Assembly: GCF_000378465.1 (NCBI RefSeq)
Contig: NZ_KB899912.1
Location: 1-64,000, forward strand
DNA: 64,000 bases
Reading direction: 5' to 3'
Origin: Elioraea tepidiphila DSM 17972
GTDB taxonomy: Bacteria > Pseudomonadota > Alphaproteobacteria > Acetobacterales > Acetobacteraceae
Shown: positions 9,938 to 19,452 of the stretch, one piece after another
How positions within the stretch are numbered: the stretch's first letter is position 1
Layout of the letters: each line of letters opens with the position of its first letter
Notes under the pieces: generated by a model
The model's input: only the letters and a program-made list of their open reading frames with translations
Database searches by the model: none
What the model was told of the DNA's origin: nothing
Translations under genes and position numbers: made by a program

Positions 9938-11332
9938 CTACAGGTGCAGCGGCTTGCCGTGCGCCGCGAGCGCGGCCTCCTTCACCGCCTCGTTCAGGCT
10001 GGGATGGGCGTGGCTCGTGCGGGCGACATCCTCCGACGAGGCGCCGAACTCGATCGCCAGCGCCAGTTCGGCGATCAGCGTGCCGGCATCGGGGCCGAGA
10101 ATGTGCGCGCCGAGCAGCCGGTCGGTCGCCGCATCAGCGAGGATCTTCACGAACCCGTCCGTCTCGCCCATCGCGCGCGCCCGGCCATTCGCGCTGAACG
10201 GGAACCTGCCGGCCTTGTAGGCAACCCCGCGCGATTTCAGCTCCTCCTCGGTCGCGCCGACCGAGGCGACCTCGGGCCACGTGTACACCACCCCCGGGAT
10301 CGCCTCGTAGTTCACGTGCGGGTGTTGGCCGGCGAGGGTCTCGGCGAGCGCCACGCCTTCGTCCTCCGCCTTGTGGGCGAGCATCGGGCCGGCGATCACG
10401 TCGCCGATCGCCCAGATGCCGGGCACGGAGGTGGCGAACCCGTTGGTCGTCTTCACCCGGCCGCGCTCGTCGAGCTGCACACCGACCTCGGCGAGGCCGA
10501 GCCCCTCGGTGTAGGCACGCCGTCCGATCGCGACCAGGACCACATCGGCGACGATCTCCTCGGCCTTGCCGCCCTTCGCCGACTCGACGGTCAGCGTCAC
10601 GCCCTCATCGCCCTTGCGCGCGCCGGTCACTTTCGTGCCGAGGCGGAAGACGAGGCCCTGCTTGGCGAGGATGCGCTGGAACTGCTTCGCGACCTCGCCA
10701 TCCATGGTCGGCACGATGCGGTCGAGGAACTCCACCACCGTCACCTTCGCGCCGAGCCGGCGCCACACCGAGCCGAGTTCGAGACCGATATAGCCGCCGC
10801 CGATCACCACCAGGTGGCCGGGCACACGATCGAGCGCGAGGCCGCCGGTGGAGGTGACGACCGTCCGCTCGTCGATCTCCACCCCCGGCAGCGGCACCGA
10901 CTCCGAGCCGGTGGCGATGACGATGTGCTTCGCCGCGTAGGTCTCGCCCGCGACCTCGACCCGGCCCGGCGCGGCGATCCGGCCCTTCCCCTTCAGCCAG
11001 GTCACCTTGTTCTTGCGGAACAGGAACGCGACCCCGTCCACGTTCGCCTTCACCACCTCACCCTTGCGCGCCTGCATCCGCGCGAGGTCGAGCGACACGC
11101 CGTCCACCCTCACACCGTGATCGGCGAGGGCATGGCCCGCTTCGGCGAATTTCTCGGAGGACTGCAGCAGCGCCTTGGAGGGGATGCAGCCCACGTTCAG
11201 GCAGGTGCCGCCGAGGGTCTCGCGCATCTCGACGCATGCCACGCTCAGCCCGAGCTGGGCAGCGCGAATGGCGCAGACATAGCCGCCGGGACCGGCACCG
11301 ATCACGATGACATCGAAGGACTTCTCGGCCAT
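9938..11332 (-). CDS. lpdA: Dihydrolipoyl dehydrogenase
   Basis: 464 residues. This flavoprotein reoxidises the lipoyl groups of 2-oxoacid dehydrogenase or glycine-cleavage complexes using NAD. The FAD Rossmann motif ([21 protein letters not shown]) is at residues 8-28. The redox disulfide motif [13 protein letters not shown] follows at about 41-53. The NAD-binding [13 protein letters not shown] is near 180, the second FAD motif [18 protein letters not shown] near 310, and the catalytic His-Glu segment [13 protein letters not shown] near the C-terminus. Length is typical. E1/E2 partners are not adjacent, so which complex it serves cannot be said. It lacks an N-terminal lipoyl domain. Confidence 0.97.
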   Translation of the reverse strand: MAEKSFDVIVIGAGPGGYVCAIRAAQLGLSVACVEMRETLGGTCLNVGCIPSKALLQSSEKFAEAGHALADHGVRVDGVSLDLARMQARKGEVVKANVDGVAFLFRKNKVTWLKGKGRIAAPGRVEVAGETYAAKHIVIATGSESVPLPGVEIDERTVVTSTGGLALDRVPGHLVVIGGGYIGLELGSVWRRLGAKVTVVEFLDRIVPTMDGEVAKQFQRILAKQGLVFRLGTKVTGARKGDEGVTLTVESAKGGKAEEIVADVVLVAIGRRAYTEGLGLAEVGVQLDERGRVKTTNGFATSVPGIWAIGDVIAGPMLAHKAEDEGVALAETLAGQHPHVNYEAIPGVVYTWPEVASVGATEEELKSRGVAYKAGRFPFSANGRARAMGETDGFVKILADAATDRLLGAHILGPDAGTLIAELALAIEFGASSEDVARTSHAHPSLNEAVKEAALAAHGKPLHL

Positions 11333-11497
11333 GCCCTAGGGCTCCTGTCGGGTGGGGCGCGCAGACTATCCGCGGTCGGAAGGCGACGGAACTGGCAGAG
11401 GGCAGCCCGGCCGTGCCGCCTCGTCACGGCTGCCCTTCGCCTGCGACACCGCCCGCGCCGTGCCGACCGGCCCCGGCAACCGGAAGGCGGGGACGGT

Positions 11498-12595
11498 TCA
11501 AGCGACCGTGGCGCCACGGGGGACGCGCCGCGTGGAGCGCCGTGCCGCCGCAGGCCCGCCCCCCCGGGCGCGCTCACGCTCGGCACGGGGCGGATGCCCG
11601 AACTGCGCGCGGTAGGCGCGCGCGAAATGGGCCGCGGAGACGAAGCCCGTGGCCATCGCGACCTGCAGCACCGGCATGGTCGTCTCCTGGAGCAGCGCAC
11701 GCGCCCGATCGAGTCGCAGCGCGCGGTACTGGGCGCGGATCGTCCGGCCAAGCTGCGCCGCGAACAGGCGTTCGAGCTGGCGCACCGAGACGCGGGCGGC
11801 GCGTGCCAGCGCCTCGCGCGCGAGCGGCTCCTCGATGCTCGCTTCCATCCGTTCGAGAGCGCGCAGCACGGCCGGGCTGCTGATGTCATAGCGATGCTGG
11901 AGCGCGCTCCGCTGCTGTGCGCCGGGCAACCGGAGCTGGGTATGCAGGAACCACTCGCCCACCGCGGCCGCCAGCGCGCGCCCGTGCCGCGCGGCGATCA
12001 GCGCGAGCATCAGGTCGAGCGTCGCGGTGCCGCCGGAGGCGGTGACCCGGTCGCGATCGATCTCGAACAGGCTGGAGGTGACGTCGAGATCGGGGAACGC
12101 CTCGACCAGGGCGGGCCGGTACTCCCAGTGGATCGTGCAGCGCCGGTCGCGCAGCAGGCCGGCGCGCGCCAGCACCAGCGGGCCGCCCGACAATCCGCCG
12201 ATGCGGATACCCCGACGCGCCTGGCGGCGCAGCCAGGCCAGCGCGGCCCGATCGTCGAACGCGGTCGGGTTGCCGCCGGCGCAGACGAACAGGTCGTCCA
12301 CCGCGAGCGGCCGGTCGAGCCCCTGATCCGGGATCACCGCCACGCCGTTCGACGCCGGCACCGGTCCGCCATCGGGCGAGACGTGCATCCACCGATAGAG
12401 CGTCCGGCCGGCCAGCACGTTGGCCGCGCGATAGGGCTCGACGGCGCAGGCATAGGTCAGCAGCGCGAAACCCGGGATCAGCAGCACACCGATGCGCCGC
12501 GGCGTCTGCTCCGCGGCGCGGTAGGGGATCGCTGCCCGGCCTTCGGGCCGAGACGGCAGGTCGCGCATGGTCAATCCGATGTCGCTTGCGGGCAT
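11498..12595 (-). CDS. GlxA-type AraC regulator (DJ-1/PfpI + HTH)
   Basis: 365 residues from the start chosen (MPASDIGLTMRDL); a longer frame reaches 12661 but overlaps the soxB start. The N-terminal half is a DJ-1/PfpI-like domain (RRIGVLLIPGFALLTYACAVEPYRAAN). The nucleophile-elbow region reads GGLSGGPLVLARAGLL, with Ser/Gly in place of the catalytic Cys of amidases. The C-terminal half is an AraC-type double HTH (EALARAARVSVRQLERLF ... MATGFVSAAHFARAYRAQFG). GbdR, SouR and CdhR, regulators of glycine betaine, sarcosine and carnitine catabolism, share this architecture. It is divergent from soxBDAG with only about 64 bp between starts, so it probably controls that operon. Confidence 0.9.
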   Translation of the reverse strand: MPASDIGLTMRDLPSRPEGRAAIPYRAAEQTPRRIGVLLIPGFALLTYACAVEPYRAANVLAGRTLYRWMHVSPDGGPVPASNGVAVIPDQGLDRPLAVDDLFVCAGGNPTAFDDRAALAWLRRQARRGIRIGGLSGGPLVLARAGLLRDRRCTIHWEYRPALVEAFPDLDVTSSLFEIDRDRVTASGGTATLDLMLALIAARHGRALAAAVGEWFLHTQLRLPGAQQRSALQHRYDISSPAVLRALERMEASIEEPLAREALARAARVSVRQLERLFAAQLGRTIRAQYRALRLDRARALLQETTMPVLQVAMATGFVSAAHFARAYRAQFGHPPRAERERARGGGPAAARRSTRRVPRGATVA

Positions 12596-12659
12596 GTCGC
12601 GGCGCGCGACCCTGCCAGAGTTCCTGCACGGCTGACCAGCCCCACGGACCGATTCCGGC

Positions 12660-13910
12660 ATGCGCTACTCCGCCCTCGCCCTCATCCGCGGCGCCCTCAC
12701 GGGCCAGCGGCACTGGACACCCGCCTGGCGTGATCCCGAACCGAAGCCCGCGTACGACACGCTGATCGTCGGCGGCGGCGGCCACGGGCTCGCGACCGCC
12801 TACTACCTCGCCAAGGAGCACGGCATCACGAACGTCGCCGTGCTGGAGAAGAGCCATATCGGCTCCGGCAATGTCGGGCGGAACACGACGATCATCCGCT
12901 CGAACTACCTGCTGCCGGCGAACACGCATTTCTACGAGAAGTCGCTCCAGCTCTGGGAAGGGCTGGAGCAGGACATCAACTTCAACGCCATGGTCAGCCA
13001 GCGCGGCGTGCTGAACCTGTATCATTCCGATGCCCAGCGCGATGCCTATGCGCGGCGCGGCAACGCGATGCGGCTCGCCGGCGTGGATGCCGAGCTGCTC
13101 GACGCGGCCGCCGTGCGCGCGATGGTGCCGGGGCTCGACATGGAGAACGCACGCTTCCCGGTGAAAGGCGGCCTGTTGCAGCGGCGCGGCGGCACGGTGC
13201 GGCACGATGCGGTCGCCTGGGGCTATGCGCGCGCGGCCGACCGGCGCGGCGTCGACATCCTCCAGAACTGCGAGGTGACGGGGATCGACGTCGTGCAGGG
13301 CCGTGTGGTCGGCGTGCAGACCACGCGCGGGCCCATCCGCGCGCGCCGCATCGGCCTGGCGGCCGCCGGCAACTCCTCGCGCGTGGCGGCCATGGCGGGG
13401 CTGCGCCTGCCGATCGAGAGCCATGTGCTCCAGGCCTTCGTCAGCGAGGGGATCAAGCCGGCGCTCGACACCGTCGTCACCTTCGGCGCCGGACACTTCT
13501 ACATCAGCCAGTCCGACAAGGGCGGGCTCGTGTTCGGCGGCGACATCGACGGCTACAACAGCTACGCCCAACGCGGAAACCTGCCCGTGGTCGAGGAGGT
13601 GATGGAGTGCGCCGTCGCGCTGTTCCCGGCCTTCTCGCGGCTGCGGTATCTGCGCCAATGGGGCGGCATCATGGACATGTCGATGGACGGCTCGCCGATC
13701 ATCGGCACCACGCCGATCGAGGGTCTCTTCCTGAACTGCGGCTGGTGCTATGGCGGGTTCAAGGCCACGCCCGCCTCGGGCTGGTGCTTCGCGCACACCA
13801 TCGCCACCGGCGCCCCGCATCCGCTGAATGCGGCCTTCACGCTCGATCGTTTCCGCACCGGCGCGGTGCTCGACGAGAAGGGGGCGGGCGCGACCCCGAA
13901 CCTGCACTGA
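12660..13910 (+). CDS. soxB: Sarcosine oxidase subunit beta
   Basis: 416 residues. This is the catalytic subunit of heterotetrameric sarcosine oxidase, which demethylates N-methylglycine to glycine and passes the one-carbon unit to tetrahydrofolate. The FAD-binding motif DTLIVGGGGHGLATAYYLAKEHG lies at residues 31-53, and SHIGSGNVGRNTTIIRSNYL near 63 is typical of SoxB. The C-terminal segment GIMDMSMDGSPIIGTTPIEGLFLNCGWCYGGFKATPASG closes the flavin site. The ATG at 12660 lies just beyond the divergent regulator. The stop overlaps the soxD start (ATGA), indicating translational coupling. Confidence 0.97.
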   Translation: MRYSALALIRGALTGQRHWTPAWRDPEPKPAYDTLIVGGGGHGLATAYYLAKEHGITNVAVLEKSHIGSGNVGRNTTIIRSNYLLPANTHFYEKSLQLWEGLEQDINFNAMVSQRGVLNLYHSDAQRDAYARRGNAMRLAGVDAELLDAAAVRAMVPGLDMENARFPVKGGLLQRRGGTVRHDAVAWGYARAADRRGVDILQNCEVTGIDVVQGRVVGVQTTRGPIRARRIGLAAAGNSSRVAAMAGLRLPIESHVLQAFVSEGIKPALDTVVTFGAGHFYISQSDKGGLVFGGDIDGYNSYAQRGNLPVVEEVMECAVALFPAFSRLRYLRQWGGIMDMSMDGSPIIGTTPIEGLFLNCGWCYGGFKATPASGWCFAHTIATGAPHPLNAAFTLDRFRTGAVLDEKGAGATPNLH

Positions 13911-14176
13911 TGCGCATCCCCTGCCCCTGCTGCGGTGCCCGCGGCAACGAGGAGTTCACCTATCTCGGCCCGGCCGGGCTCACGCGCCCGGCGCCGGACG
14001 CGTCGGAGGACGCGTGGCATGCCTACATGCACGAACGGGAGAACCCGGCCGGGATGCATCGCGAGCTGTGGTGGCACGGCCAGGGCTGCCGCGCCTGGAT
14101 CGTGGTGACGCGCGATGTGCGCACGCACCGGATCGAACACGCCGCGCTCGCGCGCGACCCGGAGGCGGCGCGATGA
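13910..14176 (+). CDS. soxD: Sarcosine oxidase subunit delta
   Basis: 88 residues. The small zinc-binding subunit of the heterotetramer. An N-terminal CPCCGARGNEEF motif and a downstream GCRAW segment provide the zinc ligands. The core YLGPAGLTRPAP... WHAYMHERENPAGMHRELWWH is the family signature. It starts in an ATGA overlap with soxB and ends in an ATGA overlap with soxA. The order soxB-D-A-G is the classical one. Confidence 0.97.
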   Translation: MRIPCPCCGARGNEEFTYLGPAGLTRPAPDASEDAWHAYMHERENPAGMHRELWWHGQGCRAWIVVTRDVRTHRIEHAALARDPEAAR

Positions 14177-17160
14177 CCACTGTGCACGGCACAGCGCAGC
14201 CCTTTCGCCTCGCCGCCGGCGGACTGATCGACCGGACGCAACTCCTCTCCTTCACCTTCGACGGACGGCGACTCACGGGGCATGCCGGCGACACGCTCGC
14301 CGCCGCGCTGCTTGCGAACGGCATCCACCTCGTCGGACGGTCGTTCAAGCTGCACCGCCCGCGCGGCGTGGTCTCGGCCGGACCGGAGGAGCCGAACGCC
14401 CTGGTCGAACTGCGCACCGGCGCGCGGCGCGAGCCGAACACGCGCGCGACCACGGCCGCGCTGTTCGACGGGCTCGCGGCGGCAAGCCAGAACCGCTGGC
14501 CCTCGCTTCGCTTCGATGCGATGGCGGTGAACGGGCTGTTCGCGCCGCTCTTCGCCGCCGGGTTCTACTACAAGACCTTCATGTGGCCGGCCGCGTTCTG
14601 GGAACGCGTCTACGAGAAGCTGATCCGCCGCGCCGCCGGGCTCGGCCGGGCCGCCGAGGCACCCGATCCGGACCACTACGAGAAGGCGCATCTGCACTGC
14701 GACGTGCTGATTATCGGCGCCGGCCCCGCCGGGCTGATGGCCGCACGCGCAGCTGCACGGGCCGGTGCACGCACCGTGCTGATCGAGGAGGACGAGCGGC
14801 TCGGCGGCCGCGCGCTCGCCGAGGCGATGGAGATCGACGGCATGCCGGCCGCGCGCTGGGTGGAGGCCGTGGAGGCGGAACTCGCCGCAGCCCCGCGCTG
14901 CCGCATCCTGCGCCGCACCGCCGCCTACGGGCTGTTCGACCACGGCACGGTCGGCGCGGTGGAGCGTGTGGCCGACCACCTGCCCGAGCCGCCCGCGCAT
15001 CTGCCGCGCCAGCGGGCCTGGCGCATCGTCGCGCGGCGCATCGTCGTCGCAGCCGGCGCCATCGAGCGGCCGATCGTGTTCGCCGGCAACGACCGCCCGG
15101 GCGTGATGCTCGCGGGCGCGGTGCGCGCCTACGTGCACCGCTACGCCGTGCGGCCGGGCCGGCGCGCCGTCGTGTTCACCGCCGGCGATGACGGCTGGCG
15201 CACGGTCTCGGCACTGGCCGCTGCCGACGTGGACGTGGTCGCGGTGGTCGATCCGCGCCCCGACATCCCGCCCGCCCTGCGCGCCGAGGCCGCGCGCGCC
15301 CAGGCGCAGGTGATCACCGGCACGGTGGTCGGCACGGTCGGGCGCCATCGCCTCGCCGCGGTCGATTGGCGCGATGCGCGCGGTGAGGTGACGCGCATGC
15401 AGGCCGATCTGCTCGCGGTCTCCGGGGGCTGGAACCCCTCGATCCATCTCGCCTGCCATCTCGGCGCGCGGCCGCGCTGGGACGAGGCGGCGCGCGGCTT
15501 CCTGCTCGACACGCCCCCCGCCGGGGTGACGCTCGCCGGTGCGGCCGCCGGGCGCGGCACGCTCGCCGCCGCGCTCGCCGACGGGCTGGCCGCCGGCGTG
15601 GCGGCCGCGCGCGACTGCGGCTTCTCGCCCGTCCCCGCGGATCCGCCACGCGCCGAGGACGAGCCGCGCGACGGCATCGCGCTGTTCCACGTGCCCGGGC
15701 ACGGCAAGGCCTTCGTCGATCTGCAGAACGACGTCACGGCCGACGACATCGCGCTCGCGCATCGCGAGGGCTACCGCTCGGTCGAGCATCTGAAACGCTA
15801 CACCACGCTCGGCATGGCGACCGACCAGGGCAAGACCGCGAGCGTGCCCGGCATCGCCATCATGGCGGAGCTGACCGGGCGCGGCATCGAGGGCACAGGC
15901 ACGACCACCTTCCGCCCGCCCTGGACGCCGGTCGCGATCGGCGCGCTGGCGGGGCCCCATCGCGGCCGCGACTTCCGCCCGACGCGCCGCACGCCCACCC
16001 ATGCCTGGGCCGCGGCGCATGGCGCGAGTTTCGTCGAGGTCGGGCCGTGGCTGCGCGCGCAGTGGTACACGCGCCGAGGCGAGACGCGCTGGCAGGAGAC
16101 GGTCGCGCGCGAGGTGCGGGCCGTGCGCGAGGCGGTCGGCGTGTGCGACGTCTCCACGCTCGGCAAGATCGAGGTGGTCGGGCCGGACGCGGCGACGTTC
16201 CTCGACTTCGTCTATGCGAACACGATCTCGACGCTGCGCGCCGGGCGCATCCGCTACGGGCTGATGCTGCGCGAGGACGGGTTCGTGCTGGATGACGGCA
16301 CCGTCGCGCGGCTCGCCGAGGACCGGTTCTTCATCACGACGACGACAGCCAATGCCGGCCGCGTGATGCAGCATCTCGAACATGCGCACCAGGTGCTGCG
16401 GCCGGAGCTCGACCTCGCGATGCTGTCGGTGACGGATGCCTGGGCGCAGCTCTCGATCGCCGGGCCGCGATCGCGCGAGCTGCTCGCGGCGTTGCTCGAT
16501 CCGGGCACGGACATCGCGGACGGCGCCTTGCCGCACATGGCGGCGACCAGCGGGAGTGTCGGCGGCGTGCCCGTGCGCCTCTACCGCCTCTCCTTCTCGG
16601 GCGAGCGCGCCTACGAGATCGGCATCCCGCCCGACTACGGCACCGCACTGATGGAGCGGATCATGCAGGTGGGCGAGAGGTTCGGCGTCACGCCCTACGG
16701 CACCGAGGCGCTCGGCGTGCTGCGCATCGAGAAGGGCCACCCGGCGGGCGGCGAGCTGAACGGCCACACCACGGCCGGCGATCTCGGCCTCGCGCGTCTC
16801 GTCTCCACCCGCAAGGAGTGCATCGGCGGGCACATGGCCAAGCGCCCGGCACTCGCCGACCCGGACCGGCCCGCGCTGGTCGGGCTGAAGCCGCGCGATG
16901 GGCGGAGCGACATCCGCGCGGGATCGCACCTGCTCTCGCCAGGCGCGGCCGAGACCAGCGACAATGGCGAGGGCTATGTCACCTCGGCCTGCGTCTCGCC
17001 CACGCTCGGCCACCCGATCGCGCTCGCCCTGCTGCGTCGCGGCCCCGCGCGCATCGGCGAGACCGTGCGCGTCTATGACGCGCTGCGCGGCGGCGACACG
17101 CTCGCCGAGGTCTGCGCGCCCGTGTTCGTCGATCCCGAGGGAGGGCGCACCCGTGGCTGA
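14173..17160 (+). CDS. soxA: Sarcosine oxidase subunit alpha
   Basis: 995 residues, usual length for the family. It binds NAD and houses the tetrahydrofolate-dependent half-reaction. The N-terminal region (about 1-100) has the 2Fe-2S-ferredoxin-like fold of SoxA (FTFDGRRLTGHAGDTLAAALLANG... SFKLHRPRGVVSAGPEEPNALVEL), without cluster cysteines. An NAD(P)/FAD-type Rossmann motif (DVLIIGAGPAGLMAARAAARAG) starts near residue 177. The C-terminal 380 residues form an aminomethyltransferase (GcvT-like) domain, e.g. LGVLRIEKGHPAGGELNGHTTAGDLGL near 860. It overlaps soxD by ATGA and overlaps the GTG start of soxG. Confidence 0.97.
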   Translation: MTTVHGTAQPFRLAAGGLIDRTQLLSFTFDGRRLTGHAGDTLAAALLANGIHLVGRSFKLHRPRGVVSAGPEEPNALVELRTGARREPNTRATTAALFDGLAAASQNRWPSLRFDAMAVNGLFAPLFAAGFYYKTFMWPAAFWERVYEKLIRRAAGLGRAAEAPDPDHYEKAHLHCDVLIIGAGPAGLMAARAAARAGARTVLIEEDERLGGRALAEAMEIDGMPAARWVEAVEAELAAAPRCRILRRTAAYGLFDHGTVGAVERVADHLPEPPAHLPRQRAWRIVARRIVVAAGAIERPIVFAGNDRPGVMLAGAVRAYVHRYAVRPGRRAVVFTAGDDGWRTVSALAAADVDVVAVVDPRPDIPPALRAEAARAQAQVITGTVVGTVGRHRLAAVDWRDARGEVTRMQADLLAVSGGWNPSIHLACHLGARPRWDEAARGFLLDTPPAGVTLAGAAAGRGTLAAALADGLAAGVAAARDCGFSPVPADPPRAEDEPRDGIALFHVPGHGKAFVDLQNDVTADDIALAHREGYRSVEHLKRYTTLGMATDQGKTASVPGIAIMAELTGRGIEGTGTTTFRPPWTPVAIGALAGPHRGRDFRPTRRTPTHAWAAAHGASFVEVGPWLRAQWYTRRGETRWQETVAREVRAVREAVGVCDVSTLGKIEVVGPDAATFLDFVYANTISTLRAGRIRYGLMLREDGFVLDDGTVARLAEDRFFITTTTANAGRVMQHLEHAHQVLRPELDLAMLSVTDAWAQLSIAGPRSRELLAALLDPGTDIADGALPHMAATSGSVGGVPVRLYRLSFSGERAYEIGIPPDYGTALMERIMQVGERFGVTPYGTEALGVLRIEKGHPAGGELNGHTTAGDLGLARLVSTRKECIGGHMAKRPALADPDRPALVGLKPRDGRSDIRAGSHLLSPGAAETSDNGEGYVTSACVSPTLGHPIALALLRRGPARIGETVRVYDALRGGDTLAEVCAPVFVDPEGGRTRG

Positions 17161-17743
17161 GCTCGCGCGCATCACCGCGCTCGATGGCGTGATCCGGCCG
17201 GGCCGGTCCGGCCGACCGGACGGCGCACCCGGCGTGCGGCTCTCCTCCCTGGACAGCGAGGGTCTCGTCGCGCTCGCGCCGCGCCGGGGACGGCGCGCCG
17301 ATCTCGACGCGCGGCTGCGCGCCTCCCTCGGTCTCGGCTTGCCGGAGACGGGGCGCGCCGTCGTCGGCGCGGACGGCGCGGCCGTGCTGTGGGGCGGGCT
17401 CGGCCAGTCTCTCGTGCTGCTGCCGGCGGACGGGTTGCGCGCCGCGTCGCGACTGGATGCCGCGATCGGCGATGCCGGCGCGGTCGCGCCACTCGCCGGC
17501 GCGCGCACGCTCATCACGGTCGGCGGGACCGACGCGATCGAGGCGCTCTCGCGGCTGCTGCCGATCGATCTCGACGCGCAGGCGTTCCCGCCCGGCAGCG
17601 TCGCGCACACGCTCGCGGGACACATCGGCGTGCTGGTGTGGCGCCGCGAGGAGGATGTCGTGCTGGGCTGCTACCGCTCCTTTGGCGCCGAGCTCTGGCA
17701 TGCCTGCGTCACGGCGGGCCGCACCTTCGGCGCCGTCGCATGA
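17153..17743 (+). CDS. soxG: Sarcosine oxidase subunit gamma
   Basis: 196 residues from a GTG at 17153 (VAELARITALDGVIRPG), overlapping the soxA stop by 8 bp. SoxG is the structural gamma subunit of heterotetrameric sarcosine oxidase. The family is weakly conserved, but the C-terminal pattern (LLPIDLDAQAFPPGSVAHTLAGHIGVLVWRREED... LGCYRSFGAELWHAC) is characteristic. Genes for serine hydroxymethyltransferase, PurU or FolD, which often follow sox operons, are absent; an ABC importer follows instead. Confidence 0.9.
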   Translation: MAELARITALDGVIRPGRSGRPDGAPGVRLSSLDSEGLVALAPRRGRRADLDARLRASLGLGLPETGRAVVGADGAAVLWGGLGQSLVLLPADGLRAASRLDAAIGDAGAVAPLAGARTLITVGGTDAIEALSRLLPIDLDAQAFPPGSVAHTLAGHIGVLVWRREEDVVLGCYRSFGAELWHACVTAGRTFGAVA

Positions 17744-17813
17744 TGGGGACTCGCCGGAGGCACCGCACCTCTGGCACGCTTCGCCACGCACCGCAGAACG
17801 GGGGAGACAGACG

Positions 17814-18662
17814 ATGACATCGCGAACCACACGACGCTGGGCGATCGCCGGCGCGCTCGCCGCGTGCCTCGGCCTGGCGGCACCGCTGCCGGCCGCGGCG
17901 CAGCAGGCGGGCGATACGCTGAGCCGCATCATGCGCGAGGGCGTGCTGAAGGTGGGCGTGCGCGCCGACTATCGCCCCTGGGGATTCCGCAACCCCGCCG
18001 GCGAATTCGTCGGCATGGAAATCGAGATGGCGAAGGATGTCGCCGCCACGCTCGGCGTGCGGCCCGAGTTCGTCCCCGTGGTGGCGGCGAACCGGATGCA
18101 GTTCCTCGCCCAGGGGCAGATCGACCTGATGATCGCGACCATGTCCGACACGGCCGAGCGGCGGCGCGTGGTCGGCATCGTGCATCCGAACTACTACTCG
18201 TCGGGATTCAACGTGCTGCTGCCGAAGCAGGTGACGACGACCGACTGGAATGCGCTGCGCGGCCGCCAGCTCTGCGCGATCCAGGGCGCCTGGTACAACC
18301 GCCCCGCGACGGAACGCTACGGCGTGGAGATCCTGGCCTTCACCGGCATCGCCGAGGTCGAGACCGCGCTGCGCCAGCGCCGCTGCGTCGGCTGGCTGTA
18401 TGACGACAACCTGATCGCGGTGATGCTCGCCTCGGGCCAGTGGAGCGACTTCCACATGCCGCTGCCGAGCCAGAGCGACACGCCCTGGGGCCTCGCGGTG
18501 CGGCTGGATGATCTCGACAAGCCCTGGGGCCGCTTCATGTCAGGGATGGTCGCGCACTGGCACCGCTCGGGGAAGCTGCTGGCCTGGGAGAAGGAGGCGG
18601 GCATCGCCGAGAGCGCCTTCCTGCGCCGGATGCACGAGGCGCTGAAGGACCACATCCAGTAG
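17814..18662 (+). CDS. Amino-acid-type ABC transporter substrate-binding protein
   Basis: 282 residues. The Sec signal peptide ([29 protein letters not shown]) has a cleavage site near residue 30. The mature protein has the type II periplasmic binding fold of polar amino acid importers: GVLKVGVRADYRPWGFRNPAGEFVGMEIEMAKDVAATLG, then QGQIDLMIATMSDTAERRRVVG and the C-terminal DTPWGLAVRLDD. It lies 70 bp after soxG on the same strand and is followed by two permeases. Substrate is inferred from context as sarcosine, glycine betaine-derived amino acids or a related compound; the sequence alone does not tell. Confidence 0.92.
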   Translation: MTSRTTRRWAIAGALAACLGLAAPLPAAAQQAGDTLSRIMREGVLKVGVRADYRPWGFRNPAGEFVGMEIEMAKDVAATLGVRPEFVPVVAANRMQFLAQGQIDLMIATMSDTAERRRVVGIVHPNYYSSGFNVLLPKQVTTTDWNALRGRQLCAIQGAWYNRPATERYGVEILAFTGIAEVETALRQRRCVGWLYDDNLIAVMLASGQWSDFHMPLPSQSDTPWGLAVRLDDLDKPWGRFMSGMVAHWHRSGKLLAWEKEAGIAESAFLRRMHEALKDHIQ

Positions 18663-18671
18663 CGCAAGGGT

Positions 18672-18694
18672 GGCGGGGGTGTGACGCCCCCGCC
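18672..18694 (+). terminator. Intercistronic hairpin between binding protein and permease genes
   Basis: An 8-bp perfect GC stem (GGCGGGGG at 18672-18679 with CCCCCGCC at 18687-18694) closes a 7-nt loop, 10 bp after the binding-protein stop. No U-tract follows, so full termination is doubtful. Hairpins in this position commonly protect the upstream mRNA and reduce permease expression relative to the abundant binding protein. A stronger analogue sits between the sugar-type binding protein and its permease at 59008-59040. Confidence 0.5.
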
Positions 18695-18702
18695 CTCGCA
18701 TC

Positions 18703-19452
18703 TTGGACCTGATCGAAAGCCTATTCCGGGGACTGAACGAGTCCGCCGGGATCAACCTCACCATCCTCTACGACCCGTTCGACCGCGCGCGGTTCTGGGC
18801 GGGCTTCCTGATGACCGTCTATCTCGCCGCGACCTCGGTGGTGGCGAGCGTCATGCTGGGCGTGCTGGGGGCGGCGGCGCAGAAATCGCCTGTGGCGCCG
18901 CTGCGCTGGCTGACGGACGGATATGTGGCGTTCTTCCGGAACACCCCGCCGCTCGTGCAGATGTACTTCTTCTTCTTCGGCCTCGGCTCGATCACGCCGA
19001 CCGTGCCGGACGATCTCGGCTTTCCCACGCCGCTGATCGGCAACGTCGCGTGGGCGATCGTGGCACTTGCACTGTTCGCCGGTGCCTTCAATGTCGAGAT
19101 CTTCCGCAGCGGCATCGAGGCCGTGCCCCAGGGCACCGCCGAGGCCGCGACCGCGCTCGGGCTCTCGCGCCTGCAATCCTACCGCCTAGTGGTGCTGCCG
19201 CTCGCCTTCCGCATCTGCCTGCCCGCGCTGAACAACAACCTCGTCAACCTGGTGAAGACGACCACGCTCGCCTACGCGATCGGCGTGCCGGAGATGCTCT
19301 ACGTGTCGAACCAGATCTGGTCCGACGCCCTCAACGTGCCGGAGATGATGACGACGCTGCTGATCCTCTATATCGGCCTCGTCACGCTGCTGGTCTGGGC
19401 GATGCACCGCTGGGAGCGGGCCATGCGCCTGCCGGGATTCGGCGAGCGATGA
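18703..19452 (+). CDS. Amino acid ABC transporter permease
   Basis: 249 residues from a TTG at 18703, the only start that includes the first amphipathic segment; GTG codons just upstream are followed by stops. About five TM helices. The HisM/GlnP-type conserved loop reads EAATALGLSRLQSYRLVVLPLAFRICLPALNNNLVNLVKTTTLAYAIG near residues 145-195, with the EAA-loop glycine in place. It overlaps the next permease by ATGA. The TTG start and the preceding hairpin should keep expression below that of the binding protein. Confidence 0.92.
   Translation: MDLIESLFRGLNESAGINLTILYDPFDRARFWAGFLMTVYLAATSVVASVMLGVLGAAAQKSPVAPLRWLTDGYVAFFRNTPPLVQMYFFFFGLGSITPTVPDDLGFPTPLIGNVAWAIVALALFAGAFNVEIFRSGIEAVPQGTAEAATALGLSRLQSYRLVVLPLAFRICLPALNNNLVNLVKTTTLAYAIGVPEMLYVSNQIWSDALNVPEMMTTLLILYIGLVTLLVWAMHRWERAMRLPGFGER

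Noticed and set aside
11498-12595. Active DJ-1/PfpI protease or amidase
   Set aside because: The nucleophile position is not Cys (GGLSGGP) and the protein ends in an AraC HTH, so a regulator is far more likely.
12596-12659. Riboswitch upstream of soxB
   Set aside because: Only about 64 bp separate the divergent genes and no conserved riboswitch core was recognised.
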